A stretch of 53,043 nucleotides of DNA from Actinomycetota bacterium (GCA_005885405.1 VAYN01000017.1:1-53043), one strand, 5' to 3'; shown: positions 17,944 through 26,462, counted from the stretch's first letter. Translations and numbers: made by a program. The notes: generated from the sequence alone by a model not told the origin.

Positions 17944-19181
17944 AGCCCTAGCCTCCCTGCTCGCTCGGCGGCACGGGCGAGGATCTCGTCCAGCTCCGGG
18001 ATTTCGCCGTCGCGCATGAGGACGCGGCCGGCGACGACGGTGGTTGCGACAGCGGCACCGCTGGCAGCGTAAACGAGGTCGGACACGAGGTCACCGATAC
18101 CCAGCTCGGGGGATTCCTTGCGGAGGAGGAGGAAGTCGGCCGGGGCGCCCGCTTCGAGCGGGGTTGCGCCGAGGAGCGGCGCTTGGGCGCCGGTGGCGAC
18201 CGCCAGCGCCTCCTCGGCCTCGATCGCGGTCGGGTCGGCGGCGGCGTGCTTCTGGGCCAGCGCGAAGGTCTTCAGGTCGGCAAAGAGGTCGAGCGAGTCG
18301 TTGGAGCCGGCGCCGTCGGTTCCGAGGCCGACGCGGACGCCGACGGTGCGGGCCGCCGGGAAGGGAAAGACACCGCCGACGGCGAGCTTCATGTTCGCGA
18401 CGGGATTGGAGACGACGGTGGCGCCGCGCTCGGCGATCAGCGCCAGCTCGTCGGGGTCGAGCCAGACGCCGTGGGCCAGGACCGTGCGCTCGTTCAGCAT
18501 CCCCAACCGGTCGAGGTAGAAGGCTGGCCGCTCACCATGCTCGGCGAGGCAGTCCTGGACCTCTTTCTCGGTCTCCGAGAGGTGAATCTGCACCGGCAGC
18601 TCGCGCTCGGCGCTGAGCTCGCCGATCCAGCGCAGTGACTCTTCGCTGACCGTGTAGATGGCGTGCGGGGCGAGGGCGGGGGTGATGTGAGGCCCAAAGC
18701 CCTCGAGTTCCTCGAGGCCGGTGTGGGCGGCTCTGCGCAGCTCCTCGGGGGAGCTGTTGAGATCGAAGAGTGGGGCGCCGATCGTGGCGCGGACACCGGC
18801 TTCCTCGACCGCGCGGGCGGTCGCCGCCGGCTGCCAGTACATGTCCCAGAAGCGGGTCGTGCCGCTGCGCAGCATCTCCGCGCAGGCGAGCCGGGCGCCC
18901 CAGTAGACGTCGTCGGCGTCGAGCTTCGCCTCGACCGGCCAGATCTTCTCTTCCAGCCAAGGCATCAGTGGCAGGTCACCACCGGAGCCGCGGAAGAGCG
19001 TCATCGCCGCGTGCGTGTGGCCGTTGACGAGCGGCGGGACGAGGTGGGCGCCGCCGGCGTCGATCGTCTCGTCGCCAGGCTCGGAGGTGACAGCGGCGCC
19101 CAGCGTCGCGATCGTCCCGCGCTCGCACCGGACCCCGACCCGCTCCCCGTCCAGAAGCGCGTTCTCGACCGTCAGCGCCAT
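17940..19181 (-). CDS. mtaD: Methylthioadenosine/S-adenosylhomocysteine deaminase (amidohydrolase)
   Basis: A 413-residue metal-dependent amidohydrolase of the MtaD/SahD group, which deaminates 5'-methylthioadenosine or S-adenosylhomocysteine to the inosine forms. Metal ligands and active-site motifs are in place: [32 protein letters not shown] and [14 protein letters not shown]. It could instead deaminate a related nucleoside such as aminodeoxyfutalosine; no menaquinone genes are near. It follows the MTA-phosphorylase-like gene across a 46-bp gap filled by a hairpin that buries its ribosome binding site and ATG. Its stop overlaps the start of the ABC ATPase (GTGA), an unexpected coupling of nucleoside salvage to osmoprotectant uptake. 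Confidence 0.88.
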   Translation of the reverse strand: MALTVENALLDGERVGVRCERGTIATLGAAVTSEPGDETIDAGGAHLVPPLVNGHTHAAMTLFRGSGGDLPLMPWLEEKIWPVEAKLDADDVYWGARLACAEMLRSGTTRFWDMYWQPAATARAVEEAGVRATIGAPLFDLNSSPEELRRAAHTGLEELEGFGPHITPALAPHAIYTVSEESLRWIGELSAERELPVQIHLSETEKEVQDCLAEHGERPAFYLDRLGMLNERTVLAHGVWLDPDELALIAERGATVVSNPVANMKLAVGGVFPFPAARTVGVRVGLGTDGAGSNDSLDLFADLKTFALAQKHAAADPTAIEAEEALAVATGAQAPLLGATPLEAGAPADFLLLRKESPELGIGDLVSDLVYAASGAAVATTVVAGRVLMRDGEIPELDEILARAAERAGRLGL

Positions 19182-19228
19182 TCCGTGGTTCCTTTGTCCG
19201 GATATAGAGGACTAAAGAACCACGGAAT
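19180..19228. repeat. Palindromic repeat element between mtnP and mtaD (copy 1)
   Basis: A 49-bp inverted repeat: 19180-19199 pairs with 19209-19228 with two mismatches, loop GATATAGA-like. The left arm begins ATTCCGTGGTTCCTT, identical over 15 nt to the element inside egtB at 44526. On the mRNA strand it starts at the mtnP stop and ends at the mtaD start codon, so the folded RNA includes the AAAGGA ribosome binding site of mtaD. It may be a mobile palindromic repeat used as a translation attenuator. Confidence 0.7.
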
Positions 19229-19914
19229 CATCGGCCCACCGCCCCGAGGCGCGGCAGGACCGCTGCCAGGCCCTCGCGCAGTCGCTCGGCGTTGACGAGG
19301 CGGTCAGCTTCCATCGCCGCCGTGCTGACCTCGCCCTCGCCGAGGCCGTTGGCGAGGTTGTCGACGACGCAGAGGGCGGCGTAGTCGAGGCCGAGCTCGC
19401 CGGCGACGACGCACTCGGTCGCGATCGTCATCCCGACGACGTCGGCGTGCGCCGCCATCAGCCGGATCTCCGCCGGCGTCTCGAAGCGCGGTCCGCGCGC
19501 CTGCCAGTAGACGCCGCCGTCGCGCGGCGCCTGGCCGCTCTCGCCCCAGGCCGCGATCACTTCCTGGCGCCAGCCTGCGGCAAAGCCGGGGGCGGAGTGG
19601 GCGCGCGCGTCGCCGAAGATCGAGTCGCCGAGGTTGAGGGCGATGAAGTCGTCGGGACAGACGAGGGCGCCGACGCCGAGCTCGTCCGGGCGCAGAGAGC
19701 CCACCGACCCGATCCCCAGCACCCGGTCGCAACCTTGCTCCAGCAGCGGTCGCAGGCTCGTCTCGTGCTCGATCTGGTGGGGGAGGACGAAGGTCCCCTC
19801 GGGGCTGCGGTGCCGCTGCACGATCGCCGCCCCCTGGTCGGCCGCCGCCGCAGCGATCTCCTCGCCGCCAGGGCCAAGGGCGTTGCTGCCGAGGATCACA
19901 GCCAGTCGTCCCAT
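19228..19914 (-). CDS. mtnP: Methylthioadenosine/methylthioinosine phosphorylase-like (MTAP/PNP family)
   Basis: A 228-residue nucleoside phosphorylase of the MTAP subgroup, cleaving the glycosidic bond of a methylthio- or purine nucleoside with phosphate. Family landmarks are the start strand LAVILGSNALG, PHQIEHE, GSVGSLRPDELGVGALVCPDD, FETPAEIRLMAAHADVVGMT and ATECVVAGELGLDYA. The base-specificity loop is VVDNLANG rather than the TDYD of adenosine-type enzymes. Together with the adjacent deaminase this suggests a methylthioinosine route (deaminate, then phosphorolyse), as known in Pseudomonas. It is somewhat shorter than typical MTAP (about 260-280). It lies 21 bp downstream of the photolyase on the same strand. 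Confidence 0.8.
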   Translation of the reverse strand: MGRLAVILGSNALGPGGEEIAAAAADQGAAIVQRHRSPEGTFVLPHQIEHETSLRPLLEQGCDRVLGIGSVGSLRPDELGVGALVCPDDFIALNLGDSIFGDARAHSAPGFAAGWRQEVIAAWGESGQAPRDGGVYWQARGPRFETPAEIRLMAAHADVVGMTIATECVVAGELGLDYAALCVVDNLANGLGEGEVSTAAMEADRLVNAERLREGLAAVLPRLGAVGR

Positions 19915-19935
19915 CGCGCGATCCTATGCGCCCGT

Positions 19936-21291
19936 TCAGCCTTCGCGTTGCGCTTTGAACGCGGCCGCGGCCTCGTCGTGGTCGACCAACGGCTCGGGAT
20001 AGTCGAGGCGCTCGAAGCCTTCCATCCGCCAGGGCCGGAAGATCGCCTTGCCGCGGACCGACTCGAGCTCTGGCAGGTAGCGCCGCACGTAGAGCCCGTG
20101 CGGGTCGAAGCGCTCCGCCTGGCGCACGGGGTTGAGGACCCGATTGGGCCGGGTGTCGTTGCCGGTTCCCGCCACCCACTGCCAGTTGCCGGCGTTGTTG
20201 GCGATCTCGCCGTCGGTGAGCAGGTCCCAGAAGTGCCAGGCGCCGGGCCGCCAGTCGATGTAGAGGTCCTTGCAGAGGAAGGAGGCGACGGTCATCCGCG
20301 CCCGGTTGTGCATGTAGCCCTCCTCGGCCAGCTGGCGCATCGCGGCGTCGACCAGCGGGTACCCGGTTCGGCCCTCCCGCCAGGCCTCGAAAGCGCGCTT
20401 CGAGCGCGACCAGCGGTCACCGCGCCGGCGGTAGTCGCGGTGGGGGAGGGACGGGGTCGCCGCCAGCACCTGGTGGTGGAAGTCCCGCCAGCAGAGCTGC
20501 CGCACGAAGGCCGCCCCGCCCCGCCGCTCGCCCGCTTCGTGGGCCAGCTCCAGCGGCGAGACGCAGCCCCAGCGGATGTAGGCGCTGAGGCGCGAGGTGC
20601 GGTCGCCGGCGAGGTCGTCGTGACCGTCTTCGTAGCTGCCGACGCCGTCGCGGAGGAAGGCGCGCATTAGCTTCCGGCCCTCGCTCTCGCCTCCCGGCAT
20701 GCGCTTCGGCGAGGGCTTGCCGTCGATGAGCGAGTCCAGCGCGGGCAGCCGCCCCGCCGCCAGCTTGCTCGGAACCGAGAGCCTGCGCGGCGCCTCGTGC
20801 CCGTGTCGCCACGGAACCTGGCTCCAGGCGCGATGGAAGGGGGTGAAGACCTTGAAGTGATCGCCGCTGCCCGGCGTCACCTGGCCCGGCGGCACCACCG
20901 TCACCCCCGGGTGGGCGCTGAACTCGATCCGCTCCTCCTCACACGCCCGCGCCAGCCGCTCCTCGCGCTCACGCGCGTAAGCGCTCCAGTCGGCGCTGAC
21001 GTGCAGCGCGGTCGCTCCGCACTCGCGCGCCACCGCAATCGCCTCCTGCACCGGGTCTCCGCGGCGGACGCACAACCGCCCGCCCGCCTTGCGCAGCGCC
21101 TCGTCGAGGTCGTGCAGCGCCTCGAGCATGAAGGCGACCCGGTTCGGAGCCGCGAAGCGCGACCCCAGCAGGCGCTCGTCGAGGACGAACAGCGGCACAA
21201 CGCGCTCCGCCTTCGCCGCCGCGGCCAGCGCCGGGTGGTCGTGGACGCGGAGGTCCCGGTTGAAGAGGACGACGGAGGTCTCGATTGCCAT
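19936..21291 (-). CDS. phr: Deoxyribodipyrimidine photolyase (class I)
   Basis: A 451-residue flavoprotein that uses blue light to split cyclobutane pyrimidine dimers in DNA. It has the N-terminal antenna domain (VVLFNRDLRVHDHPAL) and the FAD/catalytic domain with LSAYIRWGCVSP, FVRQLCWRDFHHQ, EGRTGYPLVDAAMRQL, MHNRARMTVASFL and the tail motif AGTGNDTRPNRVLNP. These match bacterial CPD photolyases rather than FeS-type (6-4) enzymes. ATG at 21291 is only 12 bp from the divergent DUF6328 start. An exposed, sunlit habitat is consistent but not proven. Confidence 0.94.
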   Translation of the reverse strand: MAIETSVVLFNRDLRVHDHPALAAAAKAERVVPLFVLDERLLGSRFAAPNRVAFMLEALHDLDEALRKAGGRLCVRRGDPVQEAIAVARECGATALHVSADWSAYAREREERLARACEEERIEFSAHPGVTVVPPGQVTPGSGDHFKVFTPFHRAWSQVPWRHGHEAPRRLSVPSKLAAGRLPALDSLIDGKPSPKRMPGGESEGRKLMRAFLRDGVGSYEDGHDDLAGDRTSRLSAYIRWGCVSPLELAHEAGERRGGAAFVRQLCWRDFHHQVLAATPSLPHRDYRRRGDRWSRSKRAFEAWREGRTGYPLVDAAMRQLAEEGYMHNRARMTVASFLCKDLYIDWRPGAWHFWDLLTDGEIANNAGNWQWVAGTGNDTRPNRVLNPVRQAERFDPHGLYVRRYLPELESVRGKAIFRPWRMEGFERLDYPEPLVDHDEAAAAFKAQREG

Positions 21292-21302
21292 ATGTTCCTG
21301 AA

Positions 21303-21842
21303 ATGGGGAACGGAGGGAACGAGGAGAAGGATCAGCGCAACCGGGAATCGGGTCGCGACGAGACCGAAGAGGAACGCCTCGATCGCAACCTCAGCGAGCT
21401 CCTGCAGGAGCTCCGGGTCGCCCTCCCGGGTGTCCAGGTGCTATTCGCCTTCCTGCTCGCGGTGCCGTTCCAGCAGGGCTTCGAAAAGATCACCAGCTTC
21501 CAGAAGGACGTCTACTTCGGGACGTTGATCTGCACTGCGTTCTCCGCGGTGATGCTGATCTCACCGTCTGCCTACCACCGCGTCACCTTCCGCTACCAGC
21601 AGAAGCGCAAACTGATCTTCTACGCCAACCAGTTCTCGATCGCCGGCCTCGTCTTCCTGGCCCTGGCGATGACGGGGGCGATCATGCTGGTCACCAACTA
21701 CCTCTTCGGCACCACGATGACGGTCGTCACCACCGCCCTCGCCGTCCTTGCCTTCAGCTTCTTTTGGTTCGGGTTGCCGCTGCGCCGCCGGCTCAGCCTC
21801 GGCTCCGGTCAGGAGCCTCTAGCTGAGCCCGAAAACGAGTGA
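21303..21842 (+). CDS. DUF6328 family four-helix membrane protein
   Basis: A 179-residue protein with a polar, charged N-terminus (about 1-35) and four hydrophobic segments. It carries the family core LPGVQVLFAFLLAVPFQQGF, then FGTLICTAF and SPSAYHRVTFRYQQK, as in DUF6328 proteins. Some members were once named sodium/proton antiporters without evidence; no function is established. The ATG at 21303 is preferred; a TTG six codons earlier is possible, and neither has a good ribosome binding site. Its last 50 bp overlap the convergent HD-hydrolase gene. Confidence 0.8.
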   Translation: MGNGGNEEKDQRNRESGRDETEEERLDRNLSELLQELRVALPGVQVLFAFLLAVPFQQGFEKITSFQKDVYFGTLICTAFSAVMLISPSAYHRVTFRYQQKRKLIFYANQFSIAGLVFLALAMTGAIMLVTNYLFGTTMTVVTTALAVLAFSFFWFGLPLRRRLSLGSGQEPLAEPENE

Positions 21843-22404
21843 GCTCCGCCTCGAGCCCGTCGAGGAAGGGGAGCTCCGGCGCCTTCTCGCGCAGCAGCGC
21901 CAGGTCGGCTTCCCAGATCTCGGTCTTCAGCTCGATCGGGACCTTGAACTCATCGCGGACGGCGTCGCCTTCGGCTTCGTAGGCGGCGCGCAGGGTGGAG
22001 ACGTTGGTCAGCTTGTCGGAGCCGTAGATCGCCATCGCCTCGGGGTCGGCCGCCGCCACCCGTTCGCGGTGCTCGGTCTTGCGCTCGCGGTAGGAGTCGA
22101 GCGCTTCGTCGTCGGTGAGGGCGCCGACCATGCCGGCGACGTCGTCGCCGAACTGCTTCCGCAGTTCGTCCAGCGTGGTGTCGGAGTCCTCGATGACGTC
22201 GTGCAGCAGCGCCGCCGCCAGCACCTCATCGCGGTAGCCGAGCTCCTCGAGCCGAGCGGCGACTGTGATCGGGTGCTCGACGTAGGGCATCCCGCCGCTG
22301 CCGTTGCGGGTCTGCCCGGCGTGGTCCTTGCGCGCCTGCTCGAGCGCGCTGCGCACCAGCGGCGAGCGCTCCGCGGCTGCCTCGATCCTCTCGCGGTGGT
22401 TCAT
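21793..22404 (-). CDS. HD-domain small alarmone hydrolase (SpoT/MESH1-like)
   Basis: A 203-residue single-domain HD phosphohydrolase resembling the hydrolase half of RelA/SpoT, predicted to remove the 3'-pyrophosphate from (p)ppGpp. Catalytic residues align with Rel: H44 in YVEHPI, HD at 68-69 and ED at 72-73 in LLHDVIED, and the aspartate of SDKLTN (ADRLHN in Rel). No synthetase, TGS or ACT domains are present. ATG at 22404 overlaps the MBL gene stop (ATGA), making it the last gene of a coupled PAS-MBL-HD operon. Its 3' end overlaps the DUF6328 gene by 50 bp. Activity on other nucleotides is possible. Confidence 0.82.
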   Translation of the reverse strand: MNHRERIEAAAERSPLVRSALEQARKDHAGQTRNGSGGMPYVEHPITVAARLEELGYRDEVLAAALLHDVIEDSDTTLDELRKQFGDDVAGMVGALTDDEALDSYRERKTEHRERVAAADPEAMAIYGSDKLTNVSTLRAAYEAEGDAVRDEFKVPIELKTEIWEADLALLREKAPELPFLDGLEAELTRFRAQLEAPDRSRG

Positions 22405-23282
22405 ACGGCCGCGGCGGCTTTGGCGGCCCGCGCCGGCAGCTCGACCTCGCTGCGCTCGACCGCGAGCTCGAGTGTGCCCGGGTCGCCGCCGAGCTCGACC
22501 CACTGCTGCTGCGCTGCGGCACCGAGCTCGTCGAGCTGATCGTCGGAGTGGAGCGGATCGTGGTGGAAGAGCAGGGTGCGCTCGGCCCCGGTCCGCCGCG
22601 CGAAGCTGAGGGCGTGGGAGGTGGCCGAGTGGCCCCAGCCGACGTGACACGGGTACTCGGCGTCGGTGTACTGGCCGTCGTGGATCAGCAGCGAGGCGTC
22701 GCGGGCGAGGGCGAAGCCGGAGATCCAATCCTCGTCCATCTGCGCGAGGTCGGCGCCGAGCGCCGGCTCGTGGTCGGGGATGTAGGCGAGCGAGGAGTCG
22801 CCGTCGTCGATTCGGTAGCCGAGGGTGGGGCCGCGGTGGGTGACCGAGGCGGCGCGGATGCGGGCAGAGCCGATCTCCCACTCGCTCTCAGGGCAGTGGC
22901 GGAAGGAGACGTCGCAGGGGAGCTCGCGCACCTCGACTGGGGAGAGCGGCGCCGAGATGTAGCGGGCGATGCGGTCGCGCAGCGAGGCCTCGGGCGAGGC
23001 CGGTCCCCAGATCACGATCTCGGTCTGCGGCCGGAAAGCCGGGGCGAAGAAGACGAGGCCCTGGATGTGGTCGAGGTGGAGGTGGGTGAGGAGGATGTGG
23101 AGCCGGGCCGGCTCGTCGGGGAGGGCGAGGCCAAGGCAGCGGATGCCGGTGCCGGCGTCGAGGGCCAGCATCGAGCCGTCGGAGAGGGTGACGCCGACGC
23201 AGGAGGTGTTACCGCCGTAGCGGATCGTTTCCGGCCCCGGGGCCGGGATCGACCCCCGCGTCCCCCAGAGCTTGACCTTCAC
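22401..23282 (-). CDS. Metallo-beta-lactamase-fold hydrolase
   Basis: A 293-residue cytoplasmic hydrolase starting KVKLWGTRGSIPAPGP, the N-terminal signature of the phosphodiesterase-like MBL group often found beside PAS, GAF or response-regulator modules. The metal site is THLHLDHIQG; further ligands lie in SVTHRGPTLGYRI, AYIPDHEP and LLFHHDPLHSD. RNase Z and cyclic-nucleotide phosphodiesterases share this layout, but the substrate cannot be assigned. GTG at 23282 overlaps the PAS gene stop and its own stop overlaps the HD gene start, so all three proteins are made together. Confidence 0.85.
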   Translation of the reverse strand: MKVKLWGTRGSIPAPGPETIRYGGNTSCVGVTLSDGSMLALDAGTGIRCLGLALPDEPARLHILLTHLHLDHIQGLVFFAPAFRPQTEIVIWGPASPEASLRDRIARYISAPLSPVEVRELPCDVSFRHCPESEWEIGSARIRAASVTHRGPTLGYRIDDGDSSLAYIPDHEPALGADLAQMDEDWISGFALARDASLLIHDGQYTDAEYPCHVGWGHSATSHALSFARRTGAERTLLFHHDPLHSDDQLDELGAAAQQQWVELGGDPGTLELAVERSEVELPARAAKAAAAV

Positions 23283-23698
23283 GCCGGTTCCGCCCCGTTG
23301 CCGTTGGCGGTCGGCCAGAAGACGGCGATCGCGCCCTGCGAGCCGTGCGGGGTCTGGATCGGGAAGGCCGAGACCTCGACCTCGTGGTGGGTTCCGTCGG
23401 TCGAGCGTACGGTCAGCTCGGCATGGGCGGGACGGCCGCCGCGCACCGCCGTCACCAGCGGCAGCTCGTCATAGGGGATCGGCTCACCGTTCTCGTCGAA
23501 GGGGCCGAAGAGGGAGCCCCACTCCTGCGGGCCGACCGTCCCCAGCTCCTCGAAGCGTTTGCCGAGCAGCATCCCGGCGGCCTCGTTGTAGAAGACGAGG
23601 AGCCCGCCCTCGTCGACCAGGAACGCTGGCGTCGAGAGGGCCGACATCAGGTTGCGGGCAAGGATCAGCTCCAGGGGTCTCTGCGTCACGAAAGACAC
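23279..23698 (-). CDS. Stand-alone PAS-domain protein
   Basis: A 139-residue protein consisting of essentially one PAS fold: PAFLVDEGGLLVFYNEAAGMLL (helix and PAS core), ELPLVTAVRGGRP, then the strand HHEVEVSAFPI and IAVFWP. It has no output domain, so it probably acts by binding a partner, most simply the co-translated MBL or HD enzyme. GTG at 23698 is the start; the stop overlaps the MBL gene (GTGA). The cofactor or ligand is unknown. Confidence 0.8.
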   Translation of the reverse strand: MSFVTQRPLELILARNLMSALSTPAFLVDEGGLLVFYNEAAGMLLGKRFEELGTVGPQEWGSLFGPFDENGEPIPYDELPLVTAVRGGRPAHAELTVRSTDGTHHEVEVSAFPIQTPHGSQGAIAVFWPTANGNGAEPA

Positions 23699-23790
23699 TT
23701 TAGATCGTCAAGTTCGAACTGCCACTAGTTGCCGGGTTTCTACGCAGAGAGCCAAGAAGACGGAGGTTCCCCGGGTGAGTGTTTCAACGG

Positions 23791-23806
23791 AGTGACTTTC
23801 GTCACT
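23791..23806 (-). terminator. Hairpin downstream of the ABC exporter operon
   Basis: AGTGAC TTTC GTCACT forms a 6-bp stem; on the minus strand the loop is a GAAA tetraloop. It lies 18 bp after the permease stop (23824) and 93 bp before the PAS gene start. There is no strong T-tract, so terminator function is a modest inference. Confidence 0.4.
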
Positions 23807-23823
23807 TAGATTTGCCGAACTGG

Positions 23824-24624
23824 TTAGCCGGCGGCTTCGGCGCTGCGGAGGCCGCCGCGGGCCCAGGTGGCGAAGAGGAGCGAGAGCGCGATGCCGATCG
23901 CGAAGGCGAGGCCGACGACGACCGGGTCGCCGGAGATGAAGCCGCGGCCCGCCTCGAGCAGGGCGGTGATCGGGTTGATCGAGGCGATCGTGTGAATCCA
24001 GCCGCTGAGGAGGTCGAGGGGGACGTAGACCGGGGCGAGGAAGAGGATGAGGAAGGTCGGGAACTGCATCAGCGGTCCGCCCTGGATCGAACGGACGCGG
24101 AGGGCGACGCCGGCGGCCCAGAGGGTGGCGGCGACGTTGACGAGGACGGCGAGGGCGTAGAGGGCGACGATTTCGCCGGCGCTGCCGCCGACGTTCATCC
24201 CGGCGACGAGGGCGACGGCGGTGAGGACGGTCCAGGTGACGACGGCGCGGAAGAGGGCCGCCAGCGAGTAGCCGAGGACGATGCCGCTGCGGTGGCCGGC
24301 GGCGAGCATGTAGCGGCGGCCGAACCCGGTCTCGAAGTCCCGCGCCATCGCGAAGCCGGTGAAGACGCCGCCGAAGGCCGCCGACTGCAGCAGCACGAAG
24401 ACGAACTGGAAGGCGGTGTAGCCGCTGGGGAAGTCGAAGCCGGGGACTTCGCCGATCGCGGCGAGGCCGCCGGCGAAAGAGACAAAGAAGAAGAGCGGGA
24501 AGAGCAGCGACGGCACGATGAAGGCCGGGTTGGTGAGGAAGTTGTGAATGCTGCGCCAGGCGACGGCGCGGCCGACCGTGATCCTGCTGCTTACCTGGGG
24601 TTCGGCGGGTCGGTTCGCGCTCAC
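23824..24624 (-). CDS. ABC-2 type exporter permease (DrrB-like), second subunit
   Basis: A 266-residue inner-membrane permease with about six helices, starting with a polar N-terminus and WRSIHNFLTNPAFIVPSLLFPL, the typical ABC-2/DrrB first helix. RDFETGFGRRYMLAAGHRSG is the conserved cytoplasmic loop before helix 3. GTG at 24624 overlaps the stop of the first permease (GTGA). It differs from its partner, so the exporter is probably a heterodimer of permeases with one ATPase. Drugs or lipids are likely substrates; the regulator is probably the divergent MarR protein. Confidence 0.9.
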   Translation of the reverse strand: MSANRPAEPQVSSRITVGRAVAWRSIHNFLTNPAFIVPSLLFPLFFFVSFAGGLAAIGEVPGFDFPSGYTAFQFVFVLLQSAAFGGVFTGFAMARDFETGFGRRYMLAAGHRSGIVLGYSLAALFRAVVTWTVLTAVALVAGMNVGGSAGEIVALYALAVLVNVAATLWAAGVALRVRSIQGGPLMQFPTFLILFLAPVYVPLDLLSGWIHTIASINPITALLEAGRGFISGDPVVVGLAFAIGIALSLLFATWARGGLRSAEAAG

Positions 24625-25400
24625 GTCCGCACCAGCCTCGTCTTCAGGGCGCTGCTGGCCGCCGTCATCCCGACAACGCCGACCGCCGCTGCGATCCCGA
24701 AGCCGAGGGCGAGCTGGTCGAGCTCCCAGCCTTCGATCAGCAGCGAGCGGATCGCCTCCAGCAGGTAGGTGACCGGGTTGACGCTGGCGATCGCGTGAAA
24801 CCAGTCGGTCGTTAGGAGGTCGAGCGGCAGCGCCATCGCCGAGAGGAAGAGGAAGACAAAGAAGACAGGGAAGAGGCCCTGGACCGCCTCGCCGGAGCCG
24901 AAGCGCAGCGCGGCGAAGAGGCCGATCGTCCCGAAGGCGACGGTGATCGTCACCGAGAGGACGACGAGGACGATGGCGCCGCCGGCGCCGGCGGCGAGTT
25001 CGGCGCCGGCGATCAAGCCGACGCTGAGGTAGACGACCGCTTGGACGATCCCGAGGACGAGCGAGCCTGCCAGCAGGCCGCTGAGCAGGGCGGCGCCGCG
25101 CAGCGGGGTCAGCGCCAGGCGGTTGAGGAAGCCGGTCTCGATGTCGCGAGCGAGGTCGGTGCCGGAGTTCATCACCGAGAAGAGGGCGCCCTGGATGAAG
25201 GGGACGGCGAGGATGAAGGTGAGGTAGGAGTCGGTCGGGAAGCCGGGCAGGTTGGTCGCGTCTTTGAGGCCGCCGGCGTTGACCGCGAGGAGGAAGAGCG
25301 GGAAGACGATCGCGGGGACGATCTGCGCCGGCTGGCGCAGGGTCCGCAGCACCGAGCGGTGCGCGAGCTGCCCGATCTGGTTGCGGAGGCTGCTGCTCAC
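24621..25400 (-). CDS. ABC-2 type exporter permease (DrrB-like), first subunit
   Basis: A 259-residue permease with six predicted helices: RSVLRTLRQPAQIVPAIVFPLF in the first and RDIETGFLNRLALTPLRG in the conserved loop. The region ASVNPVTYLLEAIRSLL near the C-terminus is a family hallmark. GTG at 25400 overlaps the ATPase stop and its own stop overlaps the next permease, so ATPase and both permeases are made in equal amounts. It is related to the second permease by an old duplication. Confidence 0.9.
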   Translation of the reverse strand: MSSSLRNQIGQLAHRSVLRTLRQPAQIVPAIVFPLFLLAVNAGGLKDATNLPGFPTDSYLTFILAVPFIQGALFSVMNSGTDLARDIETGFLNRLALTPLRGAALLSGLLAGSLVLGIVQAVVYLSVGLIAGAELAAGAGGAIVLVVLSVTITVAFGTIGLFAALRFGSGEAVQGLFPVFFVFLFLSAMALPLDLLTTDWFHAIASVNPVTYLLEAIRSLLIEGWELDQLALGFGIAAAVGVVGMTAASSALKTRLVRT

Positions 25401-26413
25401 GCCGCCCCGACCGCCTCGGTCTCGCCGGTCTCGGAGTCAGCCGCCTCCTCCTCGTCGGAGCCCTCGAGCGAGCGGCCGGTCTTGGCGAGGAAGACGTCGT
25501 CGAGGGAGGGCGCGTGCAGCTGCAGGTGCTCGATCGCGATCGAGTCGGCGTCGAGGGCGCGCACCACCTCGGCCAGCTGCGACTCGCCGCCCTCGAGGCG
25601 GACGGAGACGCCGCGCGGGGAGGAGCCGGCCCGCTCGCCGAAGCGGCCGAGGACTGCGGCCATCCGCTCGCGGTCGCCTTCTGAGCGCGGGACGGCTTCA
25701 ACGGTGGGGCGGCCGATCTCCGCCTTCAGCTCGGCCGGGGTCCCCTCGGCGACGAGGTGGCCGTGGTCGATGATCCCGACCCGGTTGGCGAGGGCATCGG
25801 CCTCCTCCAGGTACTGGGTGGTGAGGAAGACGGTGACGCCGTCCTCGCCGGCGAGCCGGGCGACCTCTTCCCAGAGCGCGGTGCGGCTTTGGATGTCGAG
25901 GCCGGTCGTCGGCTCGTCAAGGAAAAGGATGCGCGGCTGGTGGGCGAGCGCGAGCGCGAGGTCGAGCCGGCGCTTCATCCCGCCCGAGTATCCGCCGACC
26001 TTGCGGTCGGCCGCGTAGGCGAGCCCGACCCGCTCCAGCAGTTCGTTGCCGCGGGTTTCGCGCTCGCGCTTGCCGAGGCCGTGGAGGGCGGTCTGCAGGC
26101 GCATGTGCTCGCGCCCAGTCAGCAGCGGGTCGAGCGCGGCCTCCTGCAGGGCGGCGCCGATCGTCGCCCGCACCTGCGGGCCCTGGGCGACGACGTCAAA
26201 GCCGCCGACGCGGGCGGTGCCGGCGGTGGGAGGGAGGAGGGTGGTCAGCATCAGGACGGTCGTCGACTTGCCGGCACCGTTGGGGCCAAGAAAGCCGTAG
26301 ATCTCGCCCTGCGCGACCTCGAGGTCGATGCCGTCGACGGCGCGCGGCCCGTTCTTAAACTCGCGGACCAGCCCCTCGACTTCGATCCCGCCCCGATCCG
26401 TGCTCTCAGTCAT
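25397..26413 (-). CDS. ABC exporter ATPase (DrrA-like)
   Basis: A 338-residue ATPase energising the two adjacent permeases. Walker A is GPNGAGKST, the Q-loop lies in IGAALQEAALD, the signature is GGYSGGMKRR, Walker B ILFLDEP and the switch follows in FLTTQYLEEAD. The C-terminal 100 residues form the DrrA-type accessory domain, ending in an acidic tail. The daunorubicin-resistance family exports antibiotics, lipids or polyketides; no biosynthetic cluster is near, so defence or lipid export is equally likely. It is divergent from a MarR regulator across 72 bp of AT-rich operator DNA. Confidence 0.93.
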   Translation of the reverse strand: MTESTDRGGIEVEGLVREFKNGPRAVDGIDLEVAQGEIYGFLGPNGAGKSTTVLMLTTLLPPTAGTARVGGFDVVAQGPQVRATIGAALQEAALDPLLTGREHMRLQTALHGLGKRERETRGNELLERVGLAYAADRKVGGYSGGMKRRLDLALALAHQPRILFLDEPTTGLDIQSRTALWEEVARLAGEDGVTVFLTTQYLEEADALANRVGIIDHGHLVAEGTPAELKAEIGRPTVEAVPRSEGDRERMAAVLGRFGERAGSSPRGVSVRLEGGESQLAEVVRALDADSIAIEHLQLHAPSLDDVFLAKTGRSLEGSDEEEAADSETGETEAVGAA

Positions 26414-26462
26414 GCGACGCTCCTACCAAATTGCTTTCCAAACTCGAAATTTGAGGCTAGCA

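Noticed and set aside
19447-20670. 407-codon + strand frame opposite mtnP and the photolyase
   Set aside because: Shadow frame without recognisable domains; both minus-strand genes have strong motifs.
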